From Arthrobacter sp. MA-N2 (lineage in GTDB: Bacteria > Actinomycetota > Actinomycetes > Actinomycetales > Micrococcaceae): DNA of 64,000 nt. Made by a program: the position numbers and the translations under genes. Position 1 is the stretch's first letter, and every line of letters starts with the position of its first letter. The DNA is taken from assembly GCF_000517125.1 (NCBI RefSeq), contig NZ_KI912155.1:2902034-2966033 (forward strand). Direction: 5' to 3'. Below the pieces are notes generated by a model. The model did no database searches, was not told the DNA's origin, and saw only the letters and a program-made list of their open reading frames with translations. Below, one piece after another: positions 1 to 7,462 of this stretch.

Positions 1-273
1 GGGGGAGTGCCCGTTCACGGCGGCCGGCACTGGAACGGGCGCTGCGGCCGGCACTGGAACGGGCACTGCGGCCGGTGCTGGAACGGGCGCCGGTGCGGGG
101 CCGGGAGCCGGCGTAGACACGGCCACCGGGTTGCCTGGACCGGCAACATCCGGAATGTGGCCCCCTCGACGGACATGCAGGCGCAGTGCACCCTTCTCGT
201 ACAAGAAATCAGTGAACTCTGTTTTGTCGAGCTGCTCGATGATCGCGGCGAGCTCTTCCAGGTCGACGTCCAT
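1..273 (-). CDS. accB: Biotin carboxyl carrier protein of acetyl-CoA carboxylase, N-terminal part (cut by window edge)
   Basis: This is the beginning of a BCCP, the carrier subunit that holds biotin while acetyl-CoA is carboxylated for fatty acid synthesis. The visible 91 residues start MDVDLEELAAIIEQL and continue through the short helical/strand segment typical of AccB (EFTDFLYEKGALRLHVRR), then enter a Pro-Ala-Val linker. The biotinyl domain with the EAMKM-type lysine would lie beyond position 1. I chose the ATG at 273 because GAAGGAAG stands about 10 bases upstream; an in-frame ATG at 297 would add eight residues but has no clear ribosome site. A free-standing BCCP beside an IclR regulator suggests an alternative acyl-CoA carboxylase set extending left of the window. 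The family is clear, the exact carboxylase is not. Confidence 0.75.
   Translation of the reverse strand, partial: MDVDLEELAAIIEQLDKTEFTDFLYEKGALRLHVRRGGHIPDVAGPGNPVAVSTPAPGPAPAPVPAPAAVPVPVPAAAPVPVPAAVNGHSP
21..92 (-). repeat. Three 24-bp tandem repeats encoding the Pro-Ala linker of the BCCP
   Basis: Three near-identical 24-bp units (start of each about 21, 45 and 69, core GGCCGGCACTGGAACGGGC) follow each other. On the minus strand each gives eight residues of a Pro/Val/Ala pattern. Such linkers give the biotinyl domain of BCCPs mobility. The length could vary between strains by slippage. Confidence 0.8.
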
Positions 274-414
274 ATGCGGGAAACTTCCTTCGTTCATGCC
301 TGTCGCTGTTGAACAGGCCGGAATGTGGTCCGTGCCACATTGTGAGCGTACGAAGGGCGTACCGCTCTCCGCAATGATTTCTGAAGAGATTCCGCTGTGC
401 GTAATTTGGTGATC

Positions 415-1194
415 TTAGTGAGGCTCGCTTGCCCCCGTCAGCAGCTCGGCCTCCGTTGCGGACGCGGCCTCCCTAAGCGCCTTGACATGATCCGGGACTT
501 TGCCCTTCTGGTATCGGGCTGTGGGGATCGCGGTGGTGAAGGCTGCCATGGGCTTGCCCGTGGCGTCTCTGATGCAGACGCCAAGGCCACTGACGCCCTG
601 CTCCGTCTCTTCAGTATTGACTGCGTACCCGGTCTTGCGGACCGCAGCCAGTTGCCGCTTTAGTGCGGGGAGAGTATGAACTCTCGCGGTTGGCCACGGC
701 GTCAGGCCGCCGCGGTAGAGCTGCTCCAGTTCCACATTGCTGAGTTCGGCCAGGATCGCCTTGCCCCCGGCGGAGCAGTACGCAGGCATCAGATCCCCCA
801 TCCTTGCTTTCACATGCAGCGCCGCTTCAGACTCAATGCCGTCAATGAACCGCACATGCGAACCGGCCAGGACCATGAGTTGGACGGTATCGGCGACGTC
901 GCCATAGAGCTTCTGCAGTGCCGGGCGCGCCACTTGGCGCAGCTGGTTCACCGAGAACCGGCTCTCGCCCTGGGGGACCAGTTGGGATCCCGCGCGGTAG
1001 CGCCGTTCCCGGTCCTGGGTGGCAAAGTCCCTGGCCACTAGCGTGCCCAGTAGCCGGTGCGCCGTAGAGGGAGCCACCCCTAACCGCTCCCCGGCGGACT
1101 TGACGCTTAAGACCTCCCCCTCTCGCAAGAGGACGAGCAGCTGGAGGGCTCGGTCCACGGATTCCAGCTTCACAGGATTCTCTTGATTTCGCAT
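415..1194 (-). CDS. IclR-family transcriptional regulator
   Basis: A 259-residue regulator with the two-domain IclR plan. Residues about 10-60 form the winged helix (SVDRALQLLVLL, then APSTAHRLLGTL as recognition helix). The C-terminal effector domain, about 75-250, keeps IclR signatures such as SAGGKAILAEL and TEETEQGVSGLGVCIRD. It is divergent from the aromatic-acid type transporter at 1398, and a perfect inverted repeat at 1296-1312 lies between the two genes, so it most likely controls that transporter and the downstream acyl-CoA ligase in response to an organic acid. The ATG at 1194 is used; a GTG at 1173 is possible. Family assignment is firm, ligand unknown. Confidence 0.9.
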   Translation of the reverse strand: MRNQENPVKLESVDRALQLLVLLREGEVLSVKSAGERLGVAPSTAHRLLGTLVARDFATQDRERRYRAGSQLVPQGESRFSVNQLRQVARPALQKLYGDVADTVQLMVLAGSHVRFIDGIESEAALHVKARMGDLMPAYCSAGGKAILAELSNVELEQLYRGGLTPWPTARVHTLPALKRQLAAVRKTGYAVNTEETEQGVSGLGVCIRDATGKPMAAFTTAIPTARYQKGKVPDHVKALREAASATEAELLTGASEPH

Positions 1195-1295
1195 AGCAGA
1201 ATCTTGGCATATCCCACACGCTCCGGCTAGGGACGATCCGACGGCTAGGTTCCCTTCAAGACTTTGGAAGGCGCTAAACGGGCACTCGGAGGCAA

Positions 1296-1312
1296 ATTTC
1301 GCTAGGCGAAAT
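1296..1312. promoter_or_regulatory. Palindromic operator candidate between the IclR gene and the AAHS transporter
   Basis: ATTTCGC-TAG-GCGAAAT is a perfect inverted repeat with 7-base arms and a 3-base spacer in the 203-base divergent intergenic region. It sits 86 bases before the transporter start and about 100 bases before the regulator start, a usual place for an IclR operator. Confidence 0.55.
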
Positions 1313-1397
1313 GTTCAACAGAGTTATGGACGCTTGCAATTTTGTGTGACTACGATCACTGGACGCACCCTGAGCTTTACACAACAAGAAAGTGGAC

Positions 1398-2750
1398 ATG
1401 GACGTCTTAGCCCAAATACGGCACTCAAGGATGACCCGGTTCCAGGTAATGGCGATCGCAATCGCGCTGACCCTCATCCTGATCGACGGGTTCGATGTGG
1501 CCGTGATGGCCTACGCGGCACCGAGTCTCTCCAAGGCCTGGGCCCTTGACCCGGTCACCCTGGGATTCCTGCTCAGCGCCAGCCTTTTCGGCATGGCAGC
1601 GGGATCGATATTCCTGACCCCGCTTGCCGACCGGATTGGCCGCCGCCGGCTGGCCCTGATTTCGCTGATCATCATCAGCATCGGCATGGTGCTTTCGATT
1701 TTCAGCGCCGATGCGATGCAGCTCATGGCGTTCCGGATCATCACCGGACTGGGCGTCGGTGGCATGATGGCCAACCTGAACGTGCTCGTCTCCGAGTACG
1801 CCTCTGACAAGCGGCGCGGCACCATCATCGGCATCTACGCGGCCGGCTATCCCATCGGCGCCACGGTCGGCGGTCTGGTCGCGGCCCCGTTGATTCCGCC
1901 CTTCGGCTGGCATTCCGTGTTCGTCGTGGGCGCGGCCCTGACGGTCCTGATGCTGACGATTTCCTGGCGCTTCCTCCCCGAGTCCCTCGACTACCTCCTG
2001 ACCCGGCGACCGGAGGGGGCTCTGCTGAAGATCAACGGCATCCTCGCCAAGATCGGCCGCCCGTCCCTGAGCGAGCTGCCGGCACTCCCGGCGGCGGTCC
2101 GCCAACAGAGCGCGGTCGCAGAGATCCTGAGCCGCGCCACCTGCTTCAGGACCGTTGCGCTGTGGATCGGCTACGCCTGCCTCGTCGCGGCCTACTACTT
2201 TGCTAACACGTGGACGCCGAAGATTGTGGCGGCCGCCTCAGGAAATGACACCCTCGGGGTGACCATCGGCGTCATCGCCAACGCCGGGGGCATCCTCGGC
2301 TGTTTCATCTTCAGCGGCCTGGCCATCAAGTACCGCAGCCGCCCTCTGCTTGTCTGGGCGCTGGGCGCCGCCGCCGTAGCCTACCTGCTCTTTGGCGTGG
2401 TCTTCACCCAGATCGGCGTCGCCGTCGTCGTCGCGTTGTTCCTGGGCATCCTCACCACCGCCGGGATTGCCGGCTTCTACGCGGTCGCACCCGACATCTA
2501 CACCGCCAGGGCCCGCGCTACCGGCATCGGATGGATGATCGGCCTTGGCCGATTGGTCTCCATCATTGCTCCGATCATGGTGGGATACCTCATCTCCGGC
2601 GGGTGGCAGCCCGAGAAGATCTTCTTCCTCTTCGCGATCCCGTTGGCCGCAGCAGCGCTCTGCATTGTTGCGCTGGGTGTATCGCTGAAACGTGCACAGT
2701 CACCGGCTCCTGCCACCGAATCCGTGGCACGAAGCGCCCCCGCCATCTAG
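1398..2750 (+). CDS. MFS transporter, aromatic acid:H+ symporter (AAHS) type
   Basis: A 450-residue membrane protein with 12 predicted hydrophobic segments. Near the end of TM1 it has DGFDVAVMAYAAPS; the DGxD motif marks the AAHS family (BenK, PcaK, MhpT). The loop 2-3 motif is present as PLADRIGRRRLALIS, and loop 8-9 follows the family. It would import an aromatic or cyclic carboxylic acid with protons. The ATG at 1398 is preferred over the GTG at 1392. The gene is followed 44 bases later by an acetoacetate-CoA ligase gene on the same strand, so the substrate may be a ketone-bearing or ring acid that ends as acetoacetate. Exact substrate cannot be read from the sequence. Confidence 0.88.
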   Translation: MDVLAQIRHSRMTRFQVMAIAIALTLILIDGFDVAVMAYAAPSLSKAWALDPVTLGFLLSASLFGMAAGSIFLTPLADRIGRRRLALISLIIISIGMVLSIFSADAMQLMAFRIITGLGVGGMMANLNVLVSEYASDKRRGTIIGIYAAGYPIGATVGGLVAAPLIPPFGWHSVFVVGAALTVLMLTISWRFLPESLDYLLTRRPEGALLKINGILAKIGRPSLSELPALPAAVRQQSAVAEILSRATCFRTVALWIGYACLVAAYYFANTWTPKIVAAASGNDTLGVTIGVIANAGGILGCFIFSGLAIKYRSRPLLVWALGAAAVAYLLFGVVFTQIGVAVVVALFLGILTTAGIAGFYAVAPDIYTARARATGIGWMIGLGRLVSIIAPIMVGYLISGGWQPEKIFFLFAIPLAAAALCIVALGVSLKRAQSPAPATESVARSAPAI

Positions 2751-2794
2751 TCCGTCCCCCCGTTCTTCCCCCGAATTATCCAGAAGGAAATCTC

Positions 2795-4783
2795 ATGCGT
2801 TCTGTTGAAACCGGCACCCTGCTGCGAGCAGCCCCCCAGCCGGAGGAATGGTCCGGCTTCCGGATGGGCCGCTTCCTTGCGGACATCGAGCGGAAGACGG
2901 GCAGAACGTTCGCCGGGTACGAAGACGCCTGGCAGTGGTCCGTGGACAATCTCGAGGAGTTCTGGGCGGAAGTCTGGGACCACTTCGAAATCATCACGCA
3001 CACCCCCTACGAAACCGTACTGCGGGATCACAAGATGCCCGGGGCCGAGTGGTTCCCGGGTGCGACGATCAATTACACCGAGCACATCGTCCGCGCGCTT
3101 CGGGGCCGCCCGGACGATGTCATGGTCAAGGCCCGGAGCCAGACCACCGGCAGTTCCGACTGGACCGGCGCCCGGCTGCTGGACGAAATCGGCCGGATTC
3201 AGCAGGGGCTGATCCGGCAGGGCGTCAAGATGGGGGACCGCGTGGCCGGATACCTGCCGAACATCCCGCAGACGCTGGCCGCCTACCTGGCCACCACAGC
3301 GCTGGGAGCGATCTGGTGCTCAGTGCCACCGGAAATGGGACCGAAGTCTGTGGTGGACAGGATCACCCAACTCGAACCGAGGCTACTCATCGCGATCGAT
3401 GGCTACCGCTGGGGGAAAAAAGAACTGTCCCGCGCTGACGACATCGCCCGGATCCGGCTGGAACTTCCCGAGACCCAGGTGGTACTGCTGCCGTACCTGA
3501 ATCAGGACTGCGCGCTACCCGCCGACACCATTGCTTATAGCGACTTCACCGGGGACGGTTCGGAGATCCGTTTTGAGGCCGTGCCTTTCGCGCACCCGCT
3601 GACGGTCCTGTTCTCCTCGGGAACCACCGGCAGACCCAAGGCAATTGTGCACTCCCACGGCGGGCTGCTGCTGGAGCACTTCAAGGCCATGGGGCTGCAC
3701 TTCGACATGGGGCCAAAGGACACTGCGTTCTGGTTTACCACCACCGGATGGATGGTGTGGACCCTCGGCATTTCAACCCTGTTGACCGGCGCCGCCGTCG
3801 TTCTCATGGACGGCGACCCCAACTGGCCCAGGCTCGACGGCGAATGGTCCCAGTGGGCCGTAGCTGCCGAAACCAAGGCCACCTACCTCGGCACCGGCTC
3901 CGCCTACCTTGCTGCGTGCGCGCACTCCGGTCTCGCGCCCGGTGCCACGTGGGATCTCAGCCGGCTGCGGGAAATCCAATGCTCGGGTTCGCCCCTTGCG
4001 GCGGACGTCGCGGCCTGGGTGTACGACGCCGTCAGTCCGGATCTGGTGCTGGCCCCCACCTCCGGAGGTACTGATATCTGTGCCGCCTTCCTGGGTGCCA
4101 GCCCGCTCACGGGAGTCTACGCGGGCGAAATGTCCTGCCGGCCGTTGGGCGTCTCAGTCGAGTCGTGGGACCGCGACGGACACCCGCTGCACGGCGTGGC
4201 GGGCGAACTCGTGGCAACCAAGCCTATGCCCTCGATGCCGGTTTTCTTCTGGGGGGATAAAGACAACGCGCGTTACACCGACAGCTATTTCAGTGCATAT
4301 CCGGGCGTCTGGCGACACGGCGACTGGCTTATCGAGACCGCGCGTGGGACCTGGGTGATTTCCGGCCGGTCGGACGCCACCCTGAACCGTGGCGGCGTAC
4401 GACTGGGCACGGCAGAGTTTTACGCCATCCTCGATGGCCTGCCACAGGTCAGCGACAGCATGGTGTTGCACTTCGAGGACCCGGCCGGCGGCATGGGCCG
4501 GCTCGTCCTGCTCATCGAACCGCAGGAAGGCGCCGATACTGTCCATCTCGAGACGGCTGTCCGCCGCGCACTGCGGACAGAGCTGTCCCCCCGGCACGTG
4601 CCCGACGACGTCGTATTTGTCCCTAGCATTCCCCGCAACCCTTCCGGGAAGCGGCTGGAAATTCCCCTCAAACGCGTCATCCAGGGTGCGGTCATAGGCG
4701 AAACCTTGGACCCCGGGGTGCTGGTCAAACCGGAGGACGTCGAGGACACGGTGCGGATCATTAAGGCGGCATTCGCGGCATGA
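2795..4783 (+). CDS. Acetoacetate-CoA ligase (acetoacetyl-CoA synthetase)
   Basis: A 662-residue adenylate-forming enzyme that would activate acetoacetate or a related 3-oxo acid with ATP and CoA. The N-terminal ACAS-type extension (FWAEVWDHFEI, GAEWFPGATINYTEH) and the AMP-binding motif SSGTTGRPKAIVHSHGG near residue 270 fit the AacS family, as does the length. The C-terminal lysine of the ligase reaction is in PSGKRLEIPLKR near residue 625. The ATG at 2795 follows the purine-rich AGAAGGAAA by six bases. It lies downstream of the transporter in an apparent two-gene unit under the IclR regulator. Substrate could be another beta-keto acid, but the family match over the whole length is good. 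Confidence 0.88.
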   Translation: MRSVETGTLLRAAPQPEEWSGFRMGRFLADIERKTGRTFAGYEDAWQWSVDNLEEFWAEVWDHFEIITHTPYETVLRDHKMPGAEWFPGATINYTEHIVRALRGRPDDVMVKARSQTTGSSDWTGARLLDEIGRIQQGLIRQGVKMGDRVAGYLPNIPQTLAAYLATTALGAIWCSVPPEMGPKSVVDRITQLEPRLLIAIDGYRWGKKELSRADDIARIRLELPETQVVLLPYLNQDCALPADTIAYSDFTGDGSEIRFEAVPFAHPLTVLFSSGTTGRPKAIVHSHGGLLLEHFKAMGLHFDMGPKDTAFWFTTTGWMVWTLGISTLLTGAAVVLMDGDPNWPRLDGEWSQWAVAAETKATYLGTGSAYLAACAHSGLAPGATWDLSRLREIQCSGSPLAADVAAWVYDAVSPDLVLAPTSGGTDICAAFLGASPLTGVYAGEMSCRPLGVSVESWDRDGHPLHGVAGELVATKPMPSMPVFFWGDKDNARYTDSYFSAYPGVWRHGDWLIETARGTWVISGRSDATLNRGGVRLGTAEFYAILDGLPQVSDSMVLHFEDPAGGMGRLVLLIEPQEGADTVHLETAVRRALRTELSPRHVPDDVVFVPSIPRNPSGKRLEIPLKRVIQGAVIGETLDPGVLVKPEDVEDTVRIIKAAFAA

Positions 4784-4885
4784 ACAAGCCCGCCATTACG
4801 GTCGAAGGGGTCGGCCCCTCGAGGGGTCTACGCTCCGTAAATCGGCCGGACTGGCCCGTACTGCTCAGGTTTTCGGGACTGCCGA

Positions 4886-5353
4886 ATGTATTCAAGGCCG
4901 GCACCCCCGCGGGGACGCACCCCCGCACATGAGGCAGTCGGTGGACACGTCTACGGGTTTACCCAAGCACGGGATTCGTTGAAGACGATCCTGGATTTCA
5001 GCGAGCGGGGAGGGCTGTCCACGATACGGCGGCCCGACCGGGCCACAGCCGCTGTGGTCAACGGAGAGAGCTTGCGTCGGTATCTGGAGCTGACGGTCGT
5101 CGCCAATGTCCAGGTCGTGAATGAGGACGGAGCATGGGCTGTCTTCATGCCGGGGCAGCCTTTTGCTGCTGAGGCTACGGACCTGGCTGAAGCCTTGGCG
5201 GACTTTGTCGATGCTTTGCGGGACTACGCGGAGGATTGGGAGGACCATTTGAACGCGGCGTCCAATCACCGCGAGAACTGGGCCTTGGTTCAGCTCATTG
5301 ACCTGTCCACCGATCAGCAATTGACCGCCTGGCTCACCGGCTCGGTGGCATGA
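4886..5353 (+). CDS. Phd/YefM-like antitoxin with a HicB-like C-terminal extension
   Basis: A 155-residue protein. Residues about 23-70 (VYGFTQARDSLKTILDF, then STIRRPDRATAAVVNGESLRRYL) follow the Phd/YefM prevent-host-death pattern: an N-terminal DNA-binding fold that asserts a strand and the S/A-rich helix. The C-terminal 85 residues are acidic and include AWAVFMPGQPFAAEATDLAEALADF, which resembles the HicB-type partial RNase-H-like strand and helix. Its stop overlaps the start of the next gene (ATGA at 5350), the usual arrangement of antitoxin and toxin. The start at 4886 is the only in-frame ATG and has no obvious ribosome site, so the true start may be a few codons further in. It would neutralise the neighbour and autoregulate. 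Confidence 0.65.
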   Translation: MYSRPAPPRGRTPAHEAVGGHVYGFTQARDSLKTILDFSERGGLSTIRRPDRATAAVVNGESLRRYLELTVVANVQVVNEDGAWAVFMPGQPFAAEATDLAEALADFVDALRDYAEDWEDHLNAASNHRENWALVQLIDLSTDQQLTAWLTGSVA

Positions 5354-5853
5354 GCGTCCGACGCGCGGGCGGACGGGACGACCATGAAAAGTTCTGTCTA
5401 ACCGAGCGCTGGGAGCTGGTGACGAATGCCCGCGGGCAACCAGGGCGCCATTACGCGACCTACCGGTTGGGTCTGCAAGATGGACGGATCTTGCGGACCC
5501 GGATTTCCCGCCCGGTGGATCGCACCACGTATTCGAGTTCGATCTGGAACCATGTTCTCCAAGACCAGCTCGAGGTCGGTGAGGATGAGTTTTGGGCATG
5601 CGTCGATGACGGAGCCTTGCCTGCCCGCGGGATGGCAGCCCCTCGCGCTTCGGCTATTCCCCTGGCGCTGGTCTGGCAACTCACCCACACCGTTGGAATG
5701 AATGAGCGAGATGTTGCCCGCATGACGAAAGAGCAGGCCGTTCAAGCGATCAACGACTACTGGATGTCGCAAGGGGGAGGACAGATCGATTCAGACGTTT
5801 CCCCGGTTGGTCGGACAGACCGCATCTGCCGTAGGGGACATTCGTCTCCTTGA
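5350..5853 (+). CDS. Putative toxin, 'cytotoxic translational repressor' family partner of the Phd-like antitoxin
   Basis: A 167-residue basic protein translationally coupled to the antitoxin by a 4-base overlap. It contains the conserved block I associate with actinobacterial proteins annotated as cytotoxic translational repressors of toxin-antitoxin systems: FCLTERWELV, HYATYRLGLQDGRILRTRIS and EDEFWACVDDGALPARG. The region about 100-145 (IPLALVWQLTHTVGMNERDVARM) looks like a helix-turn-helix or alpha-helical cap. The last 20 residues are low in family likeness and may be a read-through tail. Toxicity is inferred from gene pairing and family name only; no catalytic residues are established to me. 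Confidence 0.6.
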   Translation: MSVRRAGGRDDHEKFCLTERWELVTNARGQPGRHYATYRLGLQDGRILRTRISRPVDRTTYSSSIWNHVLQDQLEVGEDEFWACVDDGALPARGMAAPRASAIPLALVWQLTHTVGMNERDVARMTKEQAVQAINDYWMSQGGGQIDSDVSPVGRTDRICRRGHSSP

Positions 5854-5886
5854 AAAATGTGCTGATACAGATCTGTCACCCATTGC

Positions 5887-6120
5887 CTAGGTTTTCGGGA
5901 GTTCCCGGGACGCGGCGGGCTCCTCGATCAGCCAGGCTTCGTGGTATTCGGTTTTTTCGTAGAGCTTCCGGATCTGTGCCGGGTTCACGAGCCACAGGAT
6001 GGCGCCGTCATCAGTGACAGAATCGACGCAGCCGCTGTCTACCAGCTGTCCTTGCAGCCGGATCTCGACGCTGGCACCTGCAAGGGTGGTCCAGTCTTTG
6101 ACGTAGCGGGGCTTCAACAC
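5887..6120 (-). CDS. Hypothetical protein, small beta-rich
   Basis: A 77-residue reading frame beginning at a GTG with GAAAG six bases upstream (VLKPRYVKDWTTLAGASVEI). A TTG at 6195 would extend it to 102 residues but has no ribosome site and adds a proline/arginine-rich stretch. The alternating hydrophobic pattern (VEIRLQGQLVDSG, GAILWLVN) suggests a small beta barrel of a kind seen in accessory actinobacterial genes. I do not recognise a family. It is followed on the same strand by nothing and preceded by another unknown gene at 6669. Confidence 0.5.
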   Translation of the reverse strand: MLKPRYVKDWTTLAGASVEIRLQGQLVDSGCVDSVTDDGAILWLVNPAQIRKLYEKTEYHEAWLIEEPAASRELPKT

Positions 6121-6228
6121 AAGCGGACTTTCGTGAACAGGTCGACGGCGGACGACGGACGGCGGGCGGGGCTGTGGGTGCAAGGAAGAATCCAAGCGGA
6201 GTTCGCAACATCGGGCGGAGCCTGCGGA

Positions 6229-6669
6229 TTACTGCAGTTTCCGACTTGGCGTGTTTACTGCTGTTGTCAGCTGTTCGTTACCGGCCAGATACTCAAGGCA
6301 GGCGTTGTAGTCGGCCATGACTTCCTCGAAATTCCGTAGGCGGGGCTGGGTGCCGCTGGTCCCGGGGGTGTCCGTTTGGGTGAGTTGTGGCTGGCGGCTG
6401 CGTTTGCCGGCGGTCAGGGTTGCGATGCCCCAGTAGGTGGTGGCCGGGGTGACAGCAATGCCGATTGCGTTCAACGGGTCGGTAAGGAGGTTGCGGGTGA
6501 CCGATTTCCAGGCGGCAAGGACAGATTCGTGGAGCATTTCGACTTTGTCGTTGTCTTTGAGGTCGTAGGCCCGGAGCAACTTTTCCGAGAGGGTGTCCCA
6601 CTCTTCGGCGGAGCGCACGAGCAGATGGGCGGCCCGGACACGGGCGCTGGTTTCGTTCAAGGAAGGCAT
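6229..6669 (-). CDS. Hypothetical protein, mostly helical
   Basis: A 146-residue soluble protein with no motif I recognise. The first 85 residues look helical (SARVRAAHLLVRSAEEWDTL, KVEMLHESVLAAWKSV), a Pro/Thr/Gln-rich linker follows, and a final helix (FEEVMADYNACLEYLAG) ends the chain. It lies immediately downstream of the broken fabH fragment, in the same direction. Codon use is similar to the flanking genes, so it is likely real, but its function is unknown. Confidence 0.55.
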   Translation of the reverse strand: MPSLNETSARVRAAHLLVRSAEEWDTLSEKLLRAYDLKDNDKVEMLHESVLAAWKSVTRNLLTDPLNAIGIAVTPATTYWGIATLTAGKRSRQPQLTQTDTPGTSGTQPRLRNFEEVMADYNACLEYLAGNEQLTTAVNTPSRKLQ

Positions 6670-6679
6670 TTGTTTTCTT

Positions 6680-7098
6680 TCAACGGCGGGAGTCGGTTAA
6701 CGGGACGTGTCTGCGGTGCTCGGCGTGCGGATGGGGGATGCCGAGTTGCTCGGCGAGAGGTTCGATGACGCGCAGATTTGCCTGGTGCGGGACGAAGCCG
6801 GCCAGCTCTTCCGGAAGAATGCCGGCCATCTCGCAGGTACGTCTGGCTGGCTTCGCGGCTTGGGAGATGGCCCAGCGGAAGACGGACATCCCAACTTGCT
6901 GGAATTGAAGGTTTGGTTGTTCGATCCTGACCGCGTGGGACTGCTCTGGAACCGAGCCCCAGTGGACTGGCCCGACCCCGGGCGGATCCGAGGCCTGCAG
7001 GACGAACGCGCCGACGTCGTCGCCGACCAGCACACAGGTGCTCCGCTCGGTCCAGTCGGTGAAGGTGCTGTGCTTTCCGCCCCGATGACCAGGGCCGT
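6680..7098 (-). pseudogene. Fragment of a beta-ketoacyl-ACP synthase III (FabH) gene with frameshift
   Basis: The translated minus strand gives the C-terminal half of FabH in two frames. TALVIGAES (7098 down) is in one frame; about 7070 it shifts to FTDWTERSTCVLVGDDVGAFVL, followed by VPHQANLRVIEPLAEQLGIP. The VPHQAN motif carries the catalytic His. The N-terminal half with the active-site Cys is absent, and the NTSAAS-type Asn segment at the C-terminus is also out of frame. The piece is therefore not a working condensing enzyme. It marks a deletion or recombination scar among the small unknown genes. Confidence 0.75.
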
Positions 7099-7255
7099 TT
7101 CGGCGGATCCGGCCCGGTTGGCCTGGTCCGGTTCCGATTCGGTGTCGGCGATGTTTTGCTGGGAGGCAGTCATGTCGCTCCTTGGGATAGGGCAGTGTTG
7201 TGCTTCTGGCGGGCGTTGGAAATGGTGTCGATCCGAGGAAGGGAGGAACCGTTTC

Positions 7256-7462
7256 TCAGCTGCACTTGCGTAGCGTGTTGAACAATTCGCTGAGGCTCAT
7301 GTTGGCAGCCGCCGCGGCATCGGCTGGCGGGACTTGTGCTGCCATGGCCTCGCACAGGGCCTGGACCAGGTCGGCATGGGCGCGATCCTGCCGGGTGGGC
7401 TGCCTTTCCGCGTCTGAGATGGCGGTGCGGATGGTTTTGAGGTGTTTTTCCATTGGATTCAT
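7256..7462 (-). CDS. Small hypothetical protein coupled to SulP
   Basis: A 68-residue helical protein. Its ATG at 7462 overlaps the stop of the SulP gene (ATGA), so it is translationally coupled and forms the third gene of the ArsR-SulP operon. The sequence has a basic N-terminal helix and an Ala-rich centre; an HTH-like end (MSLSELFNTLRK) is possible but unproven. No family recognised. Confidence 0.6.
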   Translation of the reverse strand: MNPMEKHLKTIRTAISDAERQPTRQDRAHADLVQALCEAMAAQVPPADAAAAANMSLSELFNTLRKCS

